From the NCBI GenBank assembly GCA_009746045.1, contig RPFO01000645.1:999728-1063727 (forward strand): a stretch of 64,000 nt of DNA. Reading direction: 5' to 3'. Within the stretch, counting starts at the first letter, position 1. Every line of letters begins with the position of its first letter. The translations under genes and the position numbers were made by a program. Below are positions 1 to 10,604 of the stretch, in pieces. The DNA comes from Mesostigma viride. Taxonomy: Eukaryota; Streptophyta; Mesostigmatophyceae; Mesostigmatales; Mesostigmataceae. The notes under the pieces were generated by a model, which was given only the letters and a program-made list of their open reading frames with translations, did not search any database and was not told the DNA's origin.

Positions 1-730
1 GGGCCGACTCCCTGCTCGATGTCTTGCCGCCCTGCCAGTTCTGGTTCAAGTAGGCGACTAGCTGGTGGGTCTCAAGTATGTGCTGGTTTTCGGGAATCCT
101 CTGCATTTCCCTCAAGACGCACTTGCACTTCGCTCCTTGACCATCCACCTCCCCCTTCCCATGCTGCTCCCCCATGTAGTGGAACTCAAAGGCCTGCAGG
201 TCGGGATCCCCCATGAGCAGACCGTTAATCTGGTTAATCACGTACCTGGACTTAAACTGCACCGCGCAGTTGTCCGAGCACATGTACAGGTTTCGCACCT
301 CTACCCCTACTTCTACCCGCAGGGTTTCCAGAATCTTGCGAAGAGCGTATACGAGTGCGCGCTCGCCCCGCTTGATACTGGAATCCCCCAGGAAAAAGAA
401 GACGCGCTTTTCCAGCTCGCCGTTGAGCCGATAACGCACGATCATGGGCATCAGGATGTGGCTGCGCTTGTGGAAGTACTGCGACTGCAGTTGGACGTAG
501 TTGCTGTTCTCGTAGTTCTCGGCCCAGTCGCCGTGCACGAGCACGTCCCCCTCTCTCAGATTCTTCTCCCGATCCTTGATTGTATCCGCCTGCGACCAGG
601 CCGTAAAGCAGTGCACGGTGAACTTGTCCCACCTCTTAAGAATCTCGTCCCGCAGCTCAGCTGGGGTGGACCTCATTGGGACTTGCTCGGGCCGCTTCAC
701 CTTCTTCGCCGCCCTGCCATCGGTCTCGCC
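1..730 (-). CDS. RNase H-fold transposase-like protein, C-terminal exon (runs off left edge)
   Basis: Reading the minus strand from 730 gives one open frame to the window edge with no stop. It carries three motifs in order: GDWAENY (Asp at 527-529), CSDNCAVQFKSR (Asp at 272-274) and HGKGEVDGQGAKCK (143-163). The order D-aromatic-AENY, SDG/N..Q(F/Y)K and HGKG..DG..K matches a large, poorly named group of transposon-linked proteins that I recall from animal, oomycete and algal genomes. The two Asp residues fit the first two acidic positions of an RNase H-type (DDE) catalytic core; this catalytic assignment is inference. The exon joins the upstream one across a 156-bp intron in phase 0. The stop codon and the third acidic residue are not certain because the gene continues outside the window. 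Confidence 0.6.
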
Positions 731-886
731 CTGTTTCGCAAAGGTCCGCAAAAAGTTTCGATTTGCAATAAAATCGCATTTCGATCAGATAACTGCAACT
801 CACAAAGGGTCTCGCTGCAGCTATAGGTCACAAAAACAAAAAGTCAACAACATTTTAACGGAGAAATGAAATCGAAATCTACTCAC
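731..886 (-). other. Phase-0 intron carrying the palindromic repeat
   Basis: On the minus strand the exon ends at 887 and the intron opens with GTGAGT; it closes with ...GCGAAACAG before 730. Both neighbouring exons stay open in phase 0, which supports the splice. The intron holds one copy of the GGGTCTCGCTG-type palindrome at about 807-825. Without removing it, the upstream frame reads into AT-rich sequence and stops at 821. Confidence 0.6.
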
Positions 887-2453
887 CCTCACCCCTCGGG
901 TCACAGTCTGCTCCACCATCTCGAACTTGAACCAATTCAGAATCTCCGTGGAATTCTTGTCCCGATCACACTGCACCCAGTTATTATGGATGCCGCATGA
1001 TTCCTCAGGACAGAACCCCTCCACACACGCCATCTTCAGTATGCGGTGAACCCTCTCCGTCCTCGGCACCCCATCTTCGTCCTCCACCAGCCTCTCAGAA
1101 ATGTCGAGGTCTTCCAGGTCCCGTCCCCGCCATTCATCTTCCCCCTCCCCCTCTTCCATCCCCCCGCCCATTCCGCCCCCTTCACGCAGCCCGTTATCCC
1201 TGCCGTCAGTCTCGGCGGACACCGGGCAGTGAAAGTGCTTGATCCAGTCCGTCGAGTGAATGGCTTTCCACATTCCGCAAGTACCGTCCGGCAGTCTGTA
1301 CTTGGAGCATCCCGCACACTCCGCGCCACACTTGCAGTTCTTGCCGTGGTTCGCATTGCAGTGCTTGGTCCACGCCCCCATGGCCGACTGCATGGTGACG
1401 TGCTTCTCACACGCGCACAGGTTCCTCTCCTTCCACTTGCCCTTGATGCAATCGGGCGCGTATTTGCAGAAGGTCGTGTAGCCCACGTGAATGCCCACGT
1501 CCTTATCATACTGGTCACTCCTTTTGTTCCAGTACGCGTGCTTTTCGAGAAAGTGATTGTACATGTCCTCCTTGGAGGTCATGTAATAGCGCGCTCCCTC
1601 AACGGCGACGAGCACCCCGCGATTGCCATGACCCTCCCTGCTGTAAGTGCGCTTGACATCCTTCATCTGGGAGGAGGCGCGCGACTCATCATCGTGCATC
1701 CACGCGTCCACTATCGCGTCAATCACGAATTGCGGCAAAGGGCGCCCCTGGCGAGCCTGCGCGTGTCTGAGGTAGTCCAAGCTTCTGCTGCCTTCGAATC
1801 GCGCGAATTCCGCGAATCTTCTTGGCGTCCGTCCCCGTCAGCTTCTCCAACTCCGCGGCCGAAAACTCCTTCTCCAAGTCGTCACCACAGTAAAGCGTGG
1901 ACATCAGCACCATTCTGACGTCTCTGTCTGGGTCGCTTTTGGTCAGACCATCAAAAAAGCCGTTAATCCGAGCCACCCAGAACCTGTTCAGTTCTGCCAT
2001 CCGATCCTGATTGTAAAGTTTTTTCGCCTCCTCATGATACAGCCCGTGACCTAGTTCAGCGGCCCTAGAGTTAAAGCCAGCAATCATCTGCTCGAATGCC
2101 GGCCCCCGCCCCTCGGGTTTTGTCATCGCCTGAGCCGCTTCAAACGCCTTGTCAGCGAAAAATTCCCCAATAACCCTCTTGGCTTTCTTGTATTCTCCCG
2201 GCCGCTTGACTTCCTTGGCTTCAGGCTGCGCTGGATTCTGGTTCTCATCTCCGAAAACCCTTTTTGCGCCAGTTGGCTGCTTCGTCCCGGTGTTTAACTT
2301 AATTGCACTGAATCCTGGACGACCGGACGCAAGGGCGAAAACTCCCACCCGTTCGCGTGCTGCATGCCATGACGACCGGCATAACGAAATCCATGAAAAT
2401 CGAGTATCGTTGGGAAAAGCGACAATTACAGACAAAGTTCGAAAGTGTATCAT
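887..2453 (-). CDS. Transposase-like protein, N-terminal part with cysteine cluster; one frame break
   Basis: Two overlapping minus-strand frames cover this part. The upstream frame (about 2453 to 1719) encodes a charged region with ATGs near 2451. The downstream frame (about 1830 to 887) encodes a region rich in Cys and His: FCKYAPDC, NLCACEKH, HGKNCKCGAECAGCSKY. This is a probable zinc-binding cluster ahead of the catalytic exon. The cysteine region reads on in phase 0 into the exon at 730. The frames meet around 1780 (RAIRRQQKL/DYLRHAQ), which needs a single-base shift or a missed intron. The true start is not settled; an acceptor-like CCAG near 2315 suggests another 5' exon. Function beyond probable nucleic-acid binding and transposition is not shown. 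Confidence 0.5.
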
Positions 2454-2467
2454 TTTTACCACGATTG

Positions 2468-2726
2468 GGGTCTAGCTGCAGCTAGACCCTTAGAGGGGCT
2501 TTTTCCGTTAGACGAAAAGATTACCGGATGCGGTGAACTTAGCATACCCCAACCAAGATTGGGGTCTCGCTGCAGCTAGACCCTTCATTGCGGCGTGCGA
2601 TTGATAAATCACAGACATCTGATTCATTAATTTTATAGTAACCATAAAGAGGGTCTAGCTGCAGCGAGACCCTTGAATTTAAGCTATTGCTTGTGGTGAG
2701 AAATGGTCTAGCTGCAGAGAGACCCC
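2468..2726. repeat. Cluster of four palindromic repeats
   Basis: Four copies of the block-wide palindrome sit at 2468-2489, 2562-2583, 2651-2672 and 2704-2726, just upstream of the transposase-like gene. The first is a perfect dyad with A/T at the variable arm position. The others mix C and T arms, so the two arms vary independently. No coding frame crosses the cluster. A fifth copy is at 3092-3112 and a half copy at about 3507-3526. Confidence 0.85.
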
Positions 2727-2729
2727 AAT

Positions 2730-3540
2730 AAGGACGAAAAGATTTCAGGTTTTCCTCACCTTCGCGGCTCATTCTCTTATTAGTTCTCCCAGGACACTCA
2801 GATACCTGCATGGCGGGAATAACAAAAATAACACAGTAGCATTGATAAAATGGTTATCAGAAAATATATATACTAATATATTTTGCAAAAGATTTTATAA
2901 TATATTGTGAATAGCATGGATTAATCTCCACATACTTTAATAATATGGTATGTTAAAGTATATAGAACCACATTATTTAGGAAATCATTTACAAGAAAAA
3001 GTGGTATACAGTATTATTATTTTATAGTTCGGCAATCTATAATAGTAAGACATACCGGATGGCAGGTTTATCAGCGGCCTCCAGGGCTATAGCGTCTCGC
3101 TGCAGCGTGACCGTTTGGTGCTATGACTGATTTCAGTAGATGTGCAGAAAAAAATTTATTACCATGACCACACCAGGAATCGAACCCAGAACCTCATTGT
3201 ACATTTCTGCATGGTAACGATGTCAACCAAACATCCGAATGTTCCGGGGTAAATTGGCTGGAGGTCGTCTCTTTTTATACCTGCGGCCACAAGCACGGGT
3301 GACGGCATATTGGATGTCGTCCAATCCGCTAGCTTGGTGTCCAAAAAATGGGATCGAGCCTTTGCACCAGCGCCGCGCTTCCAGTTTTCAGTTCCGTGGG
3401 GAGGAACGAGGATGCCACGTTTCCAATTTTTTCATTACCGTTCAGCCCTGTGACGCCGCGTCCGGTTTGCGAATTGCGACCGTCCCATCGCCCATCGAAA
3501 AAGAAGCGCAGCCGCAGAGAGACCCCATAGCTGAAAGAGG
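2730..3540. other. AT-rich gap without a recognised gene
   Basis: The first 350 bases are AT-rich with short ATATAT runs. The only recognisable items are a palindrome copy at 3092-3112, a degenerate tRNA-like segment on the minus strand at about 3160-3240, and a half palindrome near 3507. Short overlapping frames at 3239-3726 show no recognisable domain. Confidence 0.5.
3160..3240 (-). pseudogene. Degenerate tRNA-like or SINE-head sequence
   Basis: On the minus strand there is a good B-box/T-arm (GGGTTCGATTCC, with stem pairing allowing G-U) and upstream a D-arm-like hairpin GATGT-TTGGTTG-ACATC. No acceptor stem pairs across the ends and the anticodon arm is poor. It is therefore not a working tRNA. 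A tRNA-derived relic is the simplest reading. Confidence 0.25.
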
Positions 3541-3544
3541 GTAA

Positions 3545-3605
3545 GCTGCCACCTGCATGACAATACCTGCATAACGATACCTGCATAACAATACCTGCAT
3601 AACGA
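3545..3605. repeat. Short 14-bp tandem repeat
   Basis: The unit ATACCTGCATAACG (A or G varies at the last base) is repeated about four times head to tail. A related piece, CTACCTGCCTGCATAACG, recurs near 4143. Confidence 0.75.
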
Positions 3606-3630
3606 AAGGAAATCGGTCTTCCGCATAAAG

Positions 3631-4261
3631 AAAAAAGGTGAGCTTTTTCCGCATCGTGGATGGTAGGCTGACAAAATTTGTTCTATCAAAAACGGCAACA
3701 AAACAGCGCATCCAAGCCGACGACACAGTTAGCCAGTTGGGCGACGACTATGTCTTTGTTGCCATCGCAAGAAACTCTTTATGTTGCAGCAAGAGTGATA
3801 AATCTGTCTGGCTTCCTTCTTGTCGTTGCTAGCTAAACCCTGCAGACATCTCGGTAGAGTCAGCTAAGCCGATCCTAATCCACATCTGGCATCCATCCCT
3901 TTAGTCTAGTTGCCATGGAGCGTTTCTTGGTCTCGCACATGTCGATCATGGTGGTGCTAGGCTTTCACTTGGGTCACCCTTTCCATGTTTGCTATGCCTT
4001 TGGTCTGGTTAGTTATAGGTGTAGATGTGCACATACTGCATTTGCTGCGTTTCTAATCGGTGCTCCTGTTTGATGCTTTTTTTCCCCTTCATATCGTTTC
4101 GACGTTTGCATGCTACCTGCCGGATTATAACATCGGACGTTGCTACCTGCCTGCATAACGATAGTTTGCAAGAAATCTTCATTTTGCCGAAACACAAAAA
4201 AAGGTGATCTTTTGCCGCAACGTGGATGGTAGGCTGACTAAAATTGTTCTATCAAAACGGC
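3631..4261. repeat. Pair of about 65-bp direct repeats
   Basis: Segments 3631-3696 and 4196-4261 are near copies (shared core GTGGATGGTAGGCTGAC, then TTGTTCTATCAAA) in the same orientation. They differ by a few substitutions and small indels. The second copy abuts the start of the minisatellite. The roughly 500 bases between them hold no gene I can support. Confidence 0.7.
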
Positions 4262-5271
4262 GTTTACATGTGGGGGGGTGCTGCTACGTATCAATACATG
4301 TGGGGGGGGATGCTATGTATAAATGCATGTGGGGGGGGATGCTACGTATCAATACATGTGGGGGGGTGCTGCTACGTATCAATACATGTGGGGGGTGCTG
4401 CTACGTATCAATACATGTGGGGGGGTGCTGCTACGTATCAATACACGTGGGGGGGTGCTGCTACGTATCAATACATGTGGGGGGGTGCTGCTACGTATCA
4501 ATACATGTGGGGGGGTGCTGCTACGTATCAATACATGTGGGGGGTGCTGCTACGTATCAATACATGTGGGGGGGTGCTGCTACGTATCAATACATGTGGG
4601 GGGGTGCTGCTACGTATCAATACATGTGGGGGGGTGCTGCTACGTACGTATCAATACATGTGGGGGGGGATGCTATGTATAAATGCATGTGGGGGGGTGC
4701 TGCTACGTATCAATACATGTGGGGGGGTGCTGCTACGTATCAATACATGTGGGGGGGTGCTGCTACGTATCAATACATGTGGGGGGGTGCTGCTACGTAT
4801 CAATACATGTGGGGGGGTGCTGCTACGTATCAATACATGTGGGGGGGGATGCTATGTATAAATGCATGTGGGGGGGGATGCTACGTATCAATACATGTGG
4901 GGGGGTGCTGCTACGTATCAATACATGTGGGGGGGTGCTGCTACGTATCAATACATGTGGGGGGGTGCTGCTACGTATCAATACATGTGGGGGGGTGCTG
5001 CTACGTATCAATACATGTGGGGGGTGCTGCTACGTATCAATACATGTGGGGGGGTGCTGCTACGTATCAATACATGTGGGGGGTGCTGCTACGTATCAAT
5101 ACATGTGGGGGGGTGCTGCTACGTATTAATACATGTGGGGGGGTGCTGCTACGTATCAATACATGTGGGGGGGGATGCTATGTATAAATGCATGTGGGGG
5201 GGTGATGCTACGTATCAATACATGTGGGGGGGTGCTGCTACGTATCAATACATGTGGGGGGGGGATGCTAC
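4262..5271. repeat. 30-bp minisatellite, left block
   Basis: About 33 head-to-tail units of roughly 30 bp with core GCTGCTACGTATCAATACATG followed by a G run of 6-9. Variant units read GATGCTATGTATAAATGC. Unit length is near a multiple of three, so all frames stay open and give spurious repetitive ORFs. The array continues after the foldback element at 6202, showing that the element inserted into a pre-existing array. Confidence 0.95.
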
Positions 5272-6201
5272 AGTTGTACAAGCTAACGCTTATACTTTTT
5301 ATGCGCAAACCTTTTAGCTAAGGTTAACGCATATACTTACATCCTGCGCAGGATGTAAGAATATGCGTTAACCTTAGCTAAAAAGGTTTGCGCATAAAAA
5401 GTATAAGCGTTAGCTTGTACAACTTAAAACCTTTGCGCGTTGGGGCGGAATATTAAGCGGCTCCCTAACTAGGGTTTACTTCCGCATCGAATTACTAATT
5501 CGATATCGAATTACTGATTCGATATTAATCCCGGGAAGGTCCGATATCTACCCCGCTAGGCGATTAATTAGGTCCGACCGGTACCCCGGCGGATCCTCCC
5601 AAATAATCCCTACTCGGCACTGGCCCCACGAGGTTTCGAACCCGTGACTTCCGCGCCGCGCCGGTTCTAAGTTGTACAAGCTAACGCTTATACTTTTTAT
5701 GCGCAAACCTTTTTAGCTAAGGTTAACGCATATTCTTACATCCTGCGCAGGATGTAAGAATATGCGTTAACCTTAGCTAAAAGGTTTGCGCATAAAAAGT
5801 ATAAGCATTCGCTTGTACAACTTAGAACCGGCGCGGCGCGGAAGTCATGGGTTCGAAACCTCGTGGGGCCAGTGCCGAGTAGGGATTATTTGGGAGGATC
5901 CGCCGGAGCACCGGTCGGACCTAATTAATCGCCTAGCGAGGTACATATCGGACCTTCCCGGGATTAATATCGAATTAGTAATTCGATGCGGAAGTAAACC
6001 CTAGTTAGGGAGCCGCTTAATATTCCGCCCCAACGCGCAAAGGTTTTAAGTTGTACAAGCTAACGCTTATACTTTTTATGCGCAAACCTTTTAGCTAAGG
6101 TTAACGCATATACTTACATCCTGCGCAGGATGTAAGAATATGCGTTAACCTTAGCTAAAAAGGTTTGCGCATAAAAAGTATAAGCGTTAGCTTGTACAAC
6201 T
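5272..6201. mobile_element. 930-bp nested foldback element with target duplication
   Basis: The element starts AGTTGTACAAGC and ends with the exact reverse complement. GCTAC is duplicated at 5267-5271 and 6202-6206 (or 6 bp, TGCTAC, if the last T belongs to the target). Inside are three near-identical 153-bp palindromes (5272-5424, 5670-5822, 6049-6201). They are separated by two arms that are reverse complements of each other (5425-5669 and 5823-6048). The left arm is 19 bp longer because ATCGAATTACTGATTCGAT is an imperfect copy of its neighbour. No protein is encoded. It is a non-autonomous DNA element of foldback/MITE type; its parent family is unknown. Confidence 0.9.
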
Positions 6202-7465
6202 GCTACGTATCAATACATGTGGGGGGGTGCTGCTACGTATCAATACATGTGGGGGGGGGATGCTACGTATCAATACATGTGGGGGGTGCTGCTACGTATC
6301 AATACATGTGGGGGGTGCTGCTACGTATCAATACATGTGGGGGGGTGCTGCTACGTATCAATACATGTGGGGGGGTGCTGCTACGTATCAATACATGTGG
6401 GGGGGTGCTGCTACGTATCAATACACGTGGGGGGGTGCTGCTACGTATCAATACATGTGGGGGGGTGCTGCTACGTATCAATACATGTGGGGGGGTGCTG
6501 CTACGTATCAATACATGTGGGGGGGTGCTGCTACGTATCAATACATGTGGGGGGTGATGCTATGTATAAATACATGTGGGGGGTGCTGCTACGTATCAAT
6601 ACATGTGGGGGGGATGCTATGTATAAATGCATGTGGGGGGGTGCTGCTACGTATCAATACATGTGGGGGTTGCTGGCATAAATAAATGAATGTGGGGGGT
6701 TGCTGCTACGTATAAATGCATGTTGGGGGGTGCTGGCATGAATAAATGAATGTGGGGGTGTGATGGCATGAATAAATAAATGTGGGGGGATGATGGCATG
6801 AATAATTAAATGTGGGGGGTGCTGCTACGTATAAATAAATGTTGGGGGTGCTGGCATGAATAATTAAATGTGGGGGGGTGATGGCATGAATAAATAAATG
6901 TGGGAGGGTGCTGGCATGAATAATTAAATGTGGGGGGGTGATGGCATGAATAAGTAAATGTGGGGGGATGATGGCATGAATTATTAAATGTGGGGGGGTG
7001 CTGCTACGTATCAATACATGTGGGGGGGGGATGCTGTGTATAAATACATGTGGGGGGGTGCTGCTACGTATCAATACATGTGGGGGGGGGATGCTATGTA
7101 TAAATGCATGTGGGGGGGTGCTGCTACGTATCAATACATGTGGGGGGTTGCTGGCATAAATAAATGAATGTGGGGGGTTGCTGCTACGTATAAATGCATG
7201 TTGGGGGGTGCTGTCATGAATAATTAAATGTGGGGGGATGATGGCATGATGAATTATTAAATGGGGGGGGTGCTGCTACGTATAAATAAATGTTGGGGGG
7301 TGCTGGCATGAATAATTAAATGTGGGAGGGTGATGGCATGAATAAATGAATGTTGGGGGGTGATGGCATGAATAATTAAATGTGGGGGGTGCTGGCATGA
7401 ATAAATGAATGTGGGGGTGTGATGGCATGAATAAATAAATGTGGGGGGGTGCTGGCATGAAAAAA
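6202..7465. repeat. Minisatellite, right block, degenerating to the right
   Basis: From 6202 to about 6665 the array is the same 30-bp unit as on the left of the foldback element. From 6666 to 7465 the units diverge and mix two types, CGTATAAATGCATGTTGGGGGG and GGCATGAATAAATAAATGTG (some with AATTAAATG), typical of decay at an array edge. No gene is present. Confidence 0.9.
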
Positions 7466-7509
7466 ATTTGGTTGTGCAATGTTTTTCATTGTTGTGATAG
7501 AATTCACGC

Positions 7510-7990
7510 ATGGACGTAAGGGTCTCGCTGCGGGTAGACCCTCGGAATTTTGTTTTTGTATTGACGTAAGGGTCTCGCTGCAGCGAGACCCCTACGAATG
7601 TCGACTTTTAATGTTTGCAAGATGGGAGGGGGCTTTCTTCGCTCTCCCTTATGATTTGTTTTTGTATCGGTGTTAGGGTCTCGCTGCAGCGAGACCCCTA
7701 CGAATGTCGACTTTTAATATGTTTGCAAGATGGGAGGGGGCTTTCTTCGCTAACCCTAAAAATGATTTGTTTTTGTTTGACGTTAGGGTCTCGCTGCAGC
7801 GAGACCTTCAGGAATGTATACTTTTTATGTTTGCATGATGGGAGGTTGCTTTTTTTTGCTCACCCTAAAAATGATTTTTTTTGCTTGACGTGAGGGTCTC
7901 GCTGCAGCGAGACGCCAAAGTTTTGCAATAAAGTAAATGTCCCTTTTAGAATCCACGAAAGGGTCTAGCTGCAGCGAGACCCTCCCCATC
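7510..7990. repeat. Tandem units of about 110 bp, each centred on the palindrome
   Basis: Palindromes at 7520-7541, 7570-7591, 7676-7697, 7786-7806, 7894-7914 and 7961-7982 are embedded in repeated flanks. The flanks include CCTACGAATGTCGACTTTTAAT, TTTGCAAGATGGGAGGGGGC and TGATTTGTTTTTGT. Spacing of the central copies is 106-110 bp. The array lies directly upstream of a gcag|ATG acceptor at 8059/8060, so it probably lies in a 5' intron or leader of the gene that follows. Confidence 0.85.
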
Positions 7991-8059
7991 GTTTTTCTGC
8001 CGGCGATTCAGATTCTGAATGACATTTGTGAAACTTGCTTTTTTAATATTGTTCTGCAG

Positions 8060-9255
8060 ATGTCGTCCTCCTATTCCGATTCTGTCAAGGCCACTCCCGT
8101 TTCACCCAAGATGACGTCGAACACCTCGCCGGACCGAACGGCAACAGAGGCGTTTCCTCGGTTGCCGGTCGGTCCCGTAAATGCTCTGGCGAGGTCCCCC
8201 CCCACCGAGTCCCCCTTGCCCTCCAAGTCTTCCTTGCCCCCCAGCGAGTTGGACAGAATTTTACCCCCCAACTCTCTCGCTGCTGCGTCTCGCGCTCCGT
8301 CCCGCTCTCCGCCCCGTAAGTCTCCATCGCCGCCCCCCAAGTCGGCCGGAGCTACTGCGTCCCGCTCGCCGCCCCGCAAGTCCCCCAAGTCCCCCGCAAC
8401 TGCGACCCGTTCGCCCCGCAAGTCCCCCTCTCCGCCCAAAGTTCCCCCCGCTACCGCGTCCCGCTCTCCTTCTCGCAAGTCCCCCTCGCCGTCAACCAAG
8501 ATCCCCGCAAATGCGTCCCGCTCGCCGTCCCGCTCTCCTTCCCCCAAGTCCCGCTCGCCGCCACCCAAGTCCCCCGCTTCTGCGTCCCGCTCGCCGCCAC
8601 CCAAGTCCCCCGCTTCTGCGTCCCGCTCGCCGTCCCCCAAGCATTCCAGTTCTAAGCGTAAGCCTGCCCGAGTGGGTAGAGGAAGACGACCACACCAAAA
8701 GCTCAGGAAGCTGAGGAAGTCTATCATCTGGCTCTTGAGGAGGACGAGCGCGATAAGACTAACGGGAGGCCTGAAGACCCGGACTCGCCGGTTCGGGAGT
8801 CGCGTCGGAGCGGTTGTCCGATTTGTTAGCAATGGCCGCAACATTTGCTGACGACTACGCGGCTCTCGACAAGAAGGACAAGGAGAAGGAGAAGGCGGAG
8901 AGGGAGGCCATCGAGAAGGCGGAGAGGGAGAGGGTGGAGAGGGAGGAGAAGGAGAGGCTGGAGAAGGCGGAGAGGGAGGAGGAGGAGAGGGAGTACAAGG
9001 AGAAAAAGGCTGCCCAGGAGAAGGAGCACAGGATCCTGGTGGCGAAGCAGAAGGAGGAGGCGAAGAAGAAGACGGAGGCGGCAGCGAAGGACTTCTTGCG
9101 GAGGAGGCTGCTGTTTTTTGCAGATGCGACAGGAGAGGATGAAGGCGGACGAGGCTGCGAGGAAGGAGGAGGAGGCTGCGAAGGCGGTTGAGGGGGAGAA
9201 GGACGAGAACGTGAAGAAGGGGTGGGCTCCCGAAGGATGTTCAGTCGATTATCAG
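8060..9255 (+). CDS. Unknown multi-exon gene: SP/RS-rich and charged coiled-coil exons
   Basis: An ATG at 8060 directly follows an acceptor (TTCTGCAG). Residues 1 to about 200 are rich in SRSPPRKSPSP-type repeats, resembling disordered RS/SP domains. After about 8690 the frame breaks twice. One frame continues as QEAEEVYHLALEEDERDKTN. Another, from about 8814, gives a long E/K/R-rich coiled coil (EREAIEKAERERVEREEK). A last piece, 9124-9255, follows an acceptor TTTTTTGCAG and ends GCSVDYQ before the donor GTATGT. No enzymatic domain is seen. The breaks mean decay or base errors; the exon linkage at 9040-9124 is uncertain. Confidence 0.5.
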
Positions 9256-9450
9256 GTATGTTTATTTATGTGAGACGTACATTTCTCAGATGGCTTTTGA
9301 ACGGCGTGTGTGTATCGTAGAAAGGGTGGGATTTTATGTCATACTTTGATCGTAAGGGTCTATCTGCGGAGAGACGTTGACCTAGGAGTTAAGGTTGTTG
9401 ACGACGACGACGACGATGTGTGGCCTTTTTTTTACTCTTGTTGTCTGCAG
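9256..9450 (+). other. Phase-0 intron with palindrome copy
   Basis: Donor CAG|GTATGT and acceptor TTGTCTGCAG flank 195 bp. A diverged palindrome copy lies at 9356-9375. Exons on both sides are open in phase 0. Confidence 0.65.
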
Positions 9451-10497
9451 CCCTCCACGGTGGCCATTCTGAAACAGTACCTGGCTCAGGCTGAGTCTGA
9501 GTCTGGGGCGAGTCGTAAAGCCGAAAAGGGCTTGATCGGCTTGATCCGCTTTCTTTCGGCCGAGATAGCGTTTGCAGAGAAGTCCGGTGTCGTCGTGGAC
9601 CGTCCGGAGTCGGCAGACATAATTTGGAAGAACGACCGCCTGGGCCGTCTTGCATTGTTCGAAGCCACACAGCGAGCCATTCATGGGAAGAGGGTCGTTG
9701 GTGACGACATTTATGAGGTTTTGAAGATCGCGCAGTCGTGCATCCTTAATCTGAAGGAGGATGTCGGACGTTACTTTCCCCGTCGTGCTTTAATATGGTC
9801 GACGCTCTTTGATGAGGTTGAAAAGTTCGAGGTCCACATGGGCGTCACATTCGAGGCTTCCTATATGGAAACCTTGAAAATCACTGCGTTGCATCAGCTC
9901 TTTAAACTCATGACTGGAGATATGAAAGCGGATTCGAGGGCTTCACTGTCGGAAGATGAAGTGTTTGATATTGTCAGGAAAGGATTTGTTGACATGTCCA
10001 ACAGTGACTTTATCGTAATTGTGCCGGGAAGAATGAATCACGTAGGAGGATTGGAGGAGCGCGCACATGAAGTGATCGCGCATTTGGACATGACAAGAGA
10101 CCACTTACTGCAATCTTTTGTTAAGTGGCGGACCGACTTTCTTGTCAGCCCGGACGCCAGCCTTTCGCGGGAAGCGGTCGCTTTCTTTTTGGATTGGGCT
10201 GGACAGGTGATCCAAAGTTTCCGGCACCGGGAGGACTTCCATGTTATTCAGACATATAAGCCACACCGGGAAGTCGTCCAGGAATGGTTGGATCAAATCT
10301 CGTTGGTTGATTGTCTCCAGAGTATCCGAACCAAGTTAGACACGGAGTGGTCTGATTTAGAGGCGGGAGGCCATTGGCAGTCCCTCGAGTTGTTCTTCGA
10401 GGCGGAATTGAGGCGTAATCTGGAAAAGGAGAGAGCCCATCAAGTGCCGATATGGCCTTTGGGGAAGATTTTGAGGAGGTGGAAGTTCTACGTTTCG
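9451..10497 (+). CDS. Unknown gene: 349-codon globular exon
   Basis: This exon is bounded by acceptor CTGCAG and donor GTACGT, is exactly 349 codons long, has no stop and is phase 0 at both ends. The product looks globular and mostly helical (starts PSTVAILKQYLAQAESESGA and ends PLGKILRRWKFYVS). It has balanced charge and none of the low complexity of the neighbouring exons. I do not recognise a family. It is the best-preserved exon of the gene and so the best query for homology. Confidence 0.65.
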
Positions 10498-10604
10498 GTA
10501 CGTTAACTTGCCGATATCGTTTATCGATTTGGTTTGTTTCCATTCCCTGAATAGGGCTCTATATGCTGACCAACCTTCATGGTTTGTCCTGTCATATCAT
10601 GCAG

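Noticed and set aside
65-826. Plus-strand 253-codon frame at the left edge
   Set aside because: It is the antisense of the transposase-like exon. The minus frame carries the recognisable DWAENY and HGKGEVDG motifs.
3160-3240. Functional tRNA gene
   Set aside because: The T-arm and D-arm look right but no acceptor stem can pair and the anticodon arm is weak. Kept only as a tRNA-like relic.
4262-5271. CRISPR array (regular 30-bp repeat)
   Set aside because: The units are head to tail with no unique spacers, the host is eukaryotic, and there are no cas genes.
4204-7511. Long Gly/Cys/Tyr-repeat proteins in all frames of the 30-bp minisatellite
   Set aside because: The unit length is close to a multiple of three and lacks stops, so every frame stays open. 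The frames follow the DNA repeat exactly and have no other coding sign.
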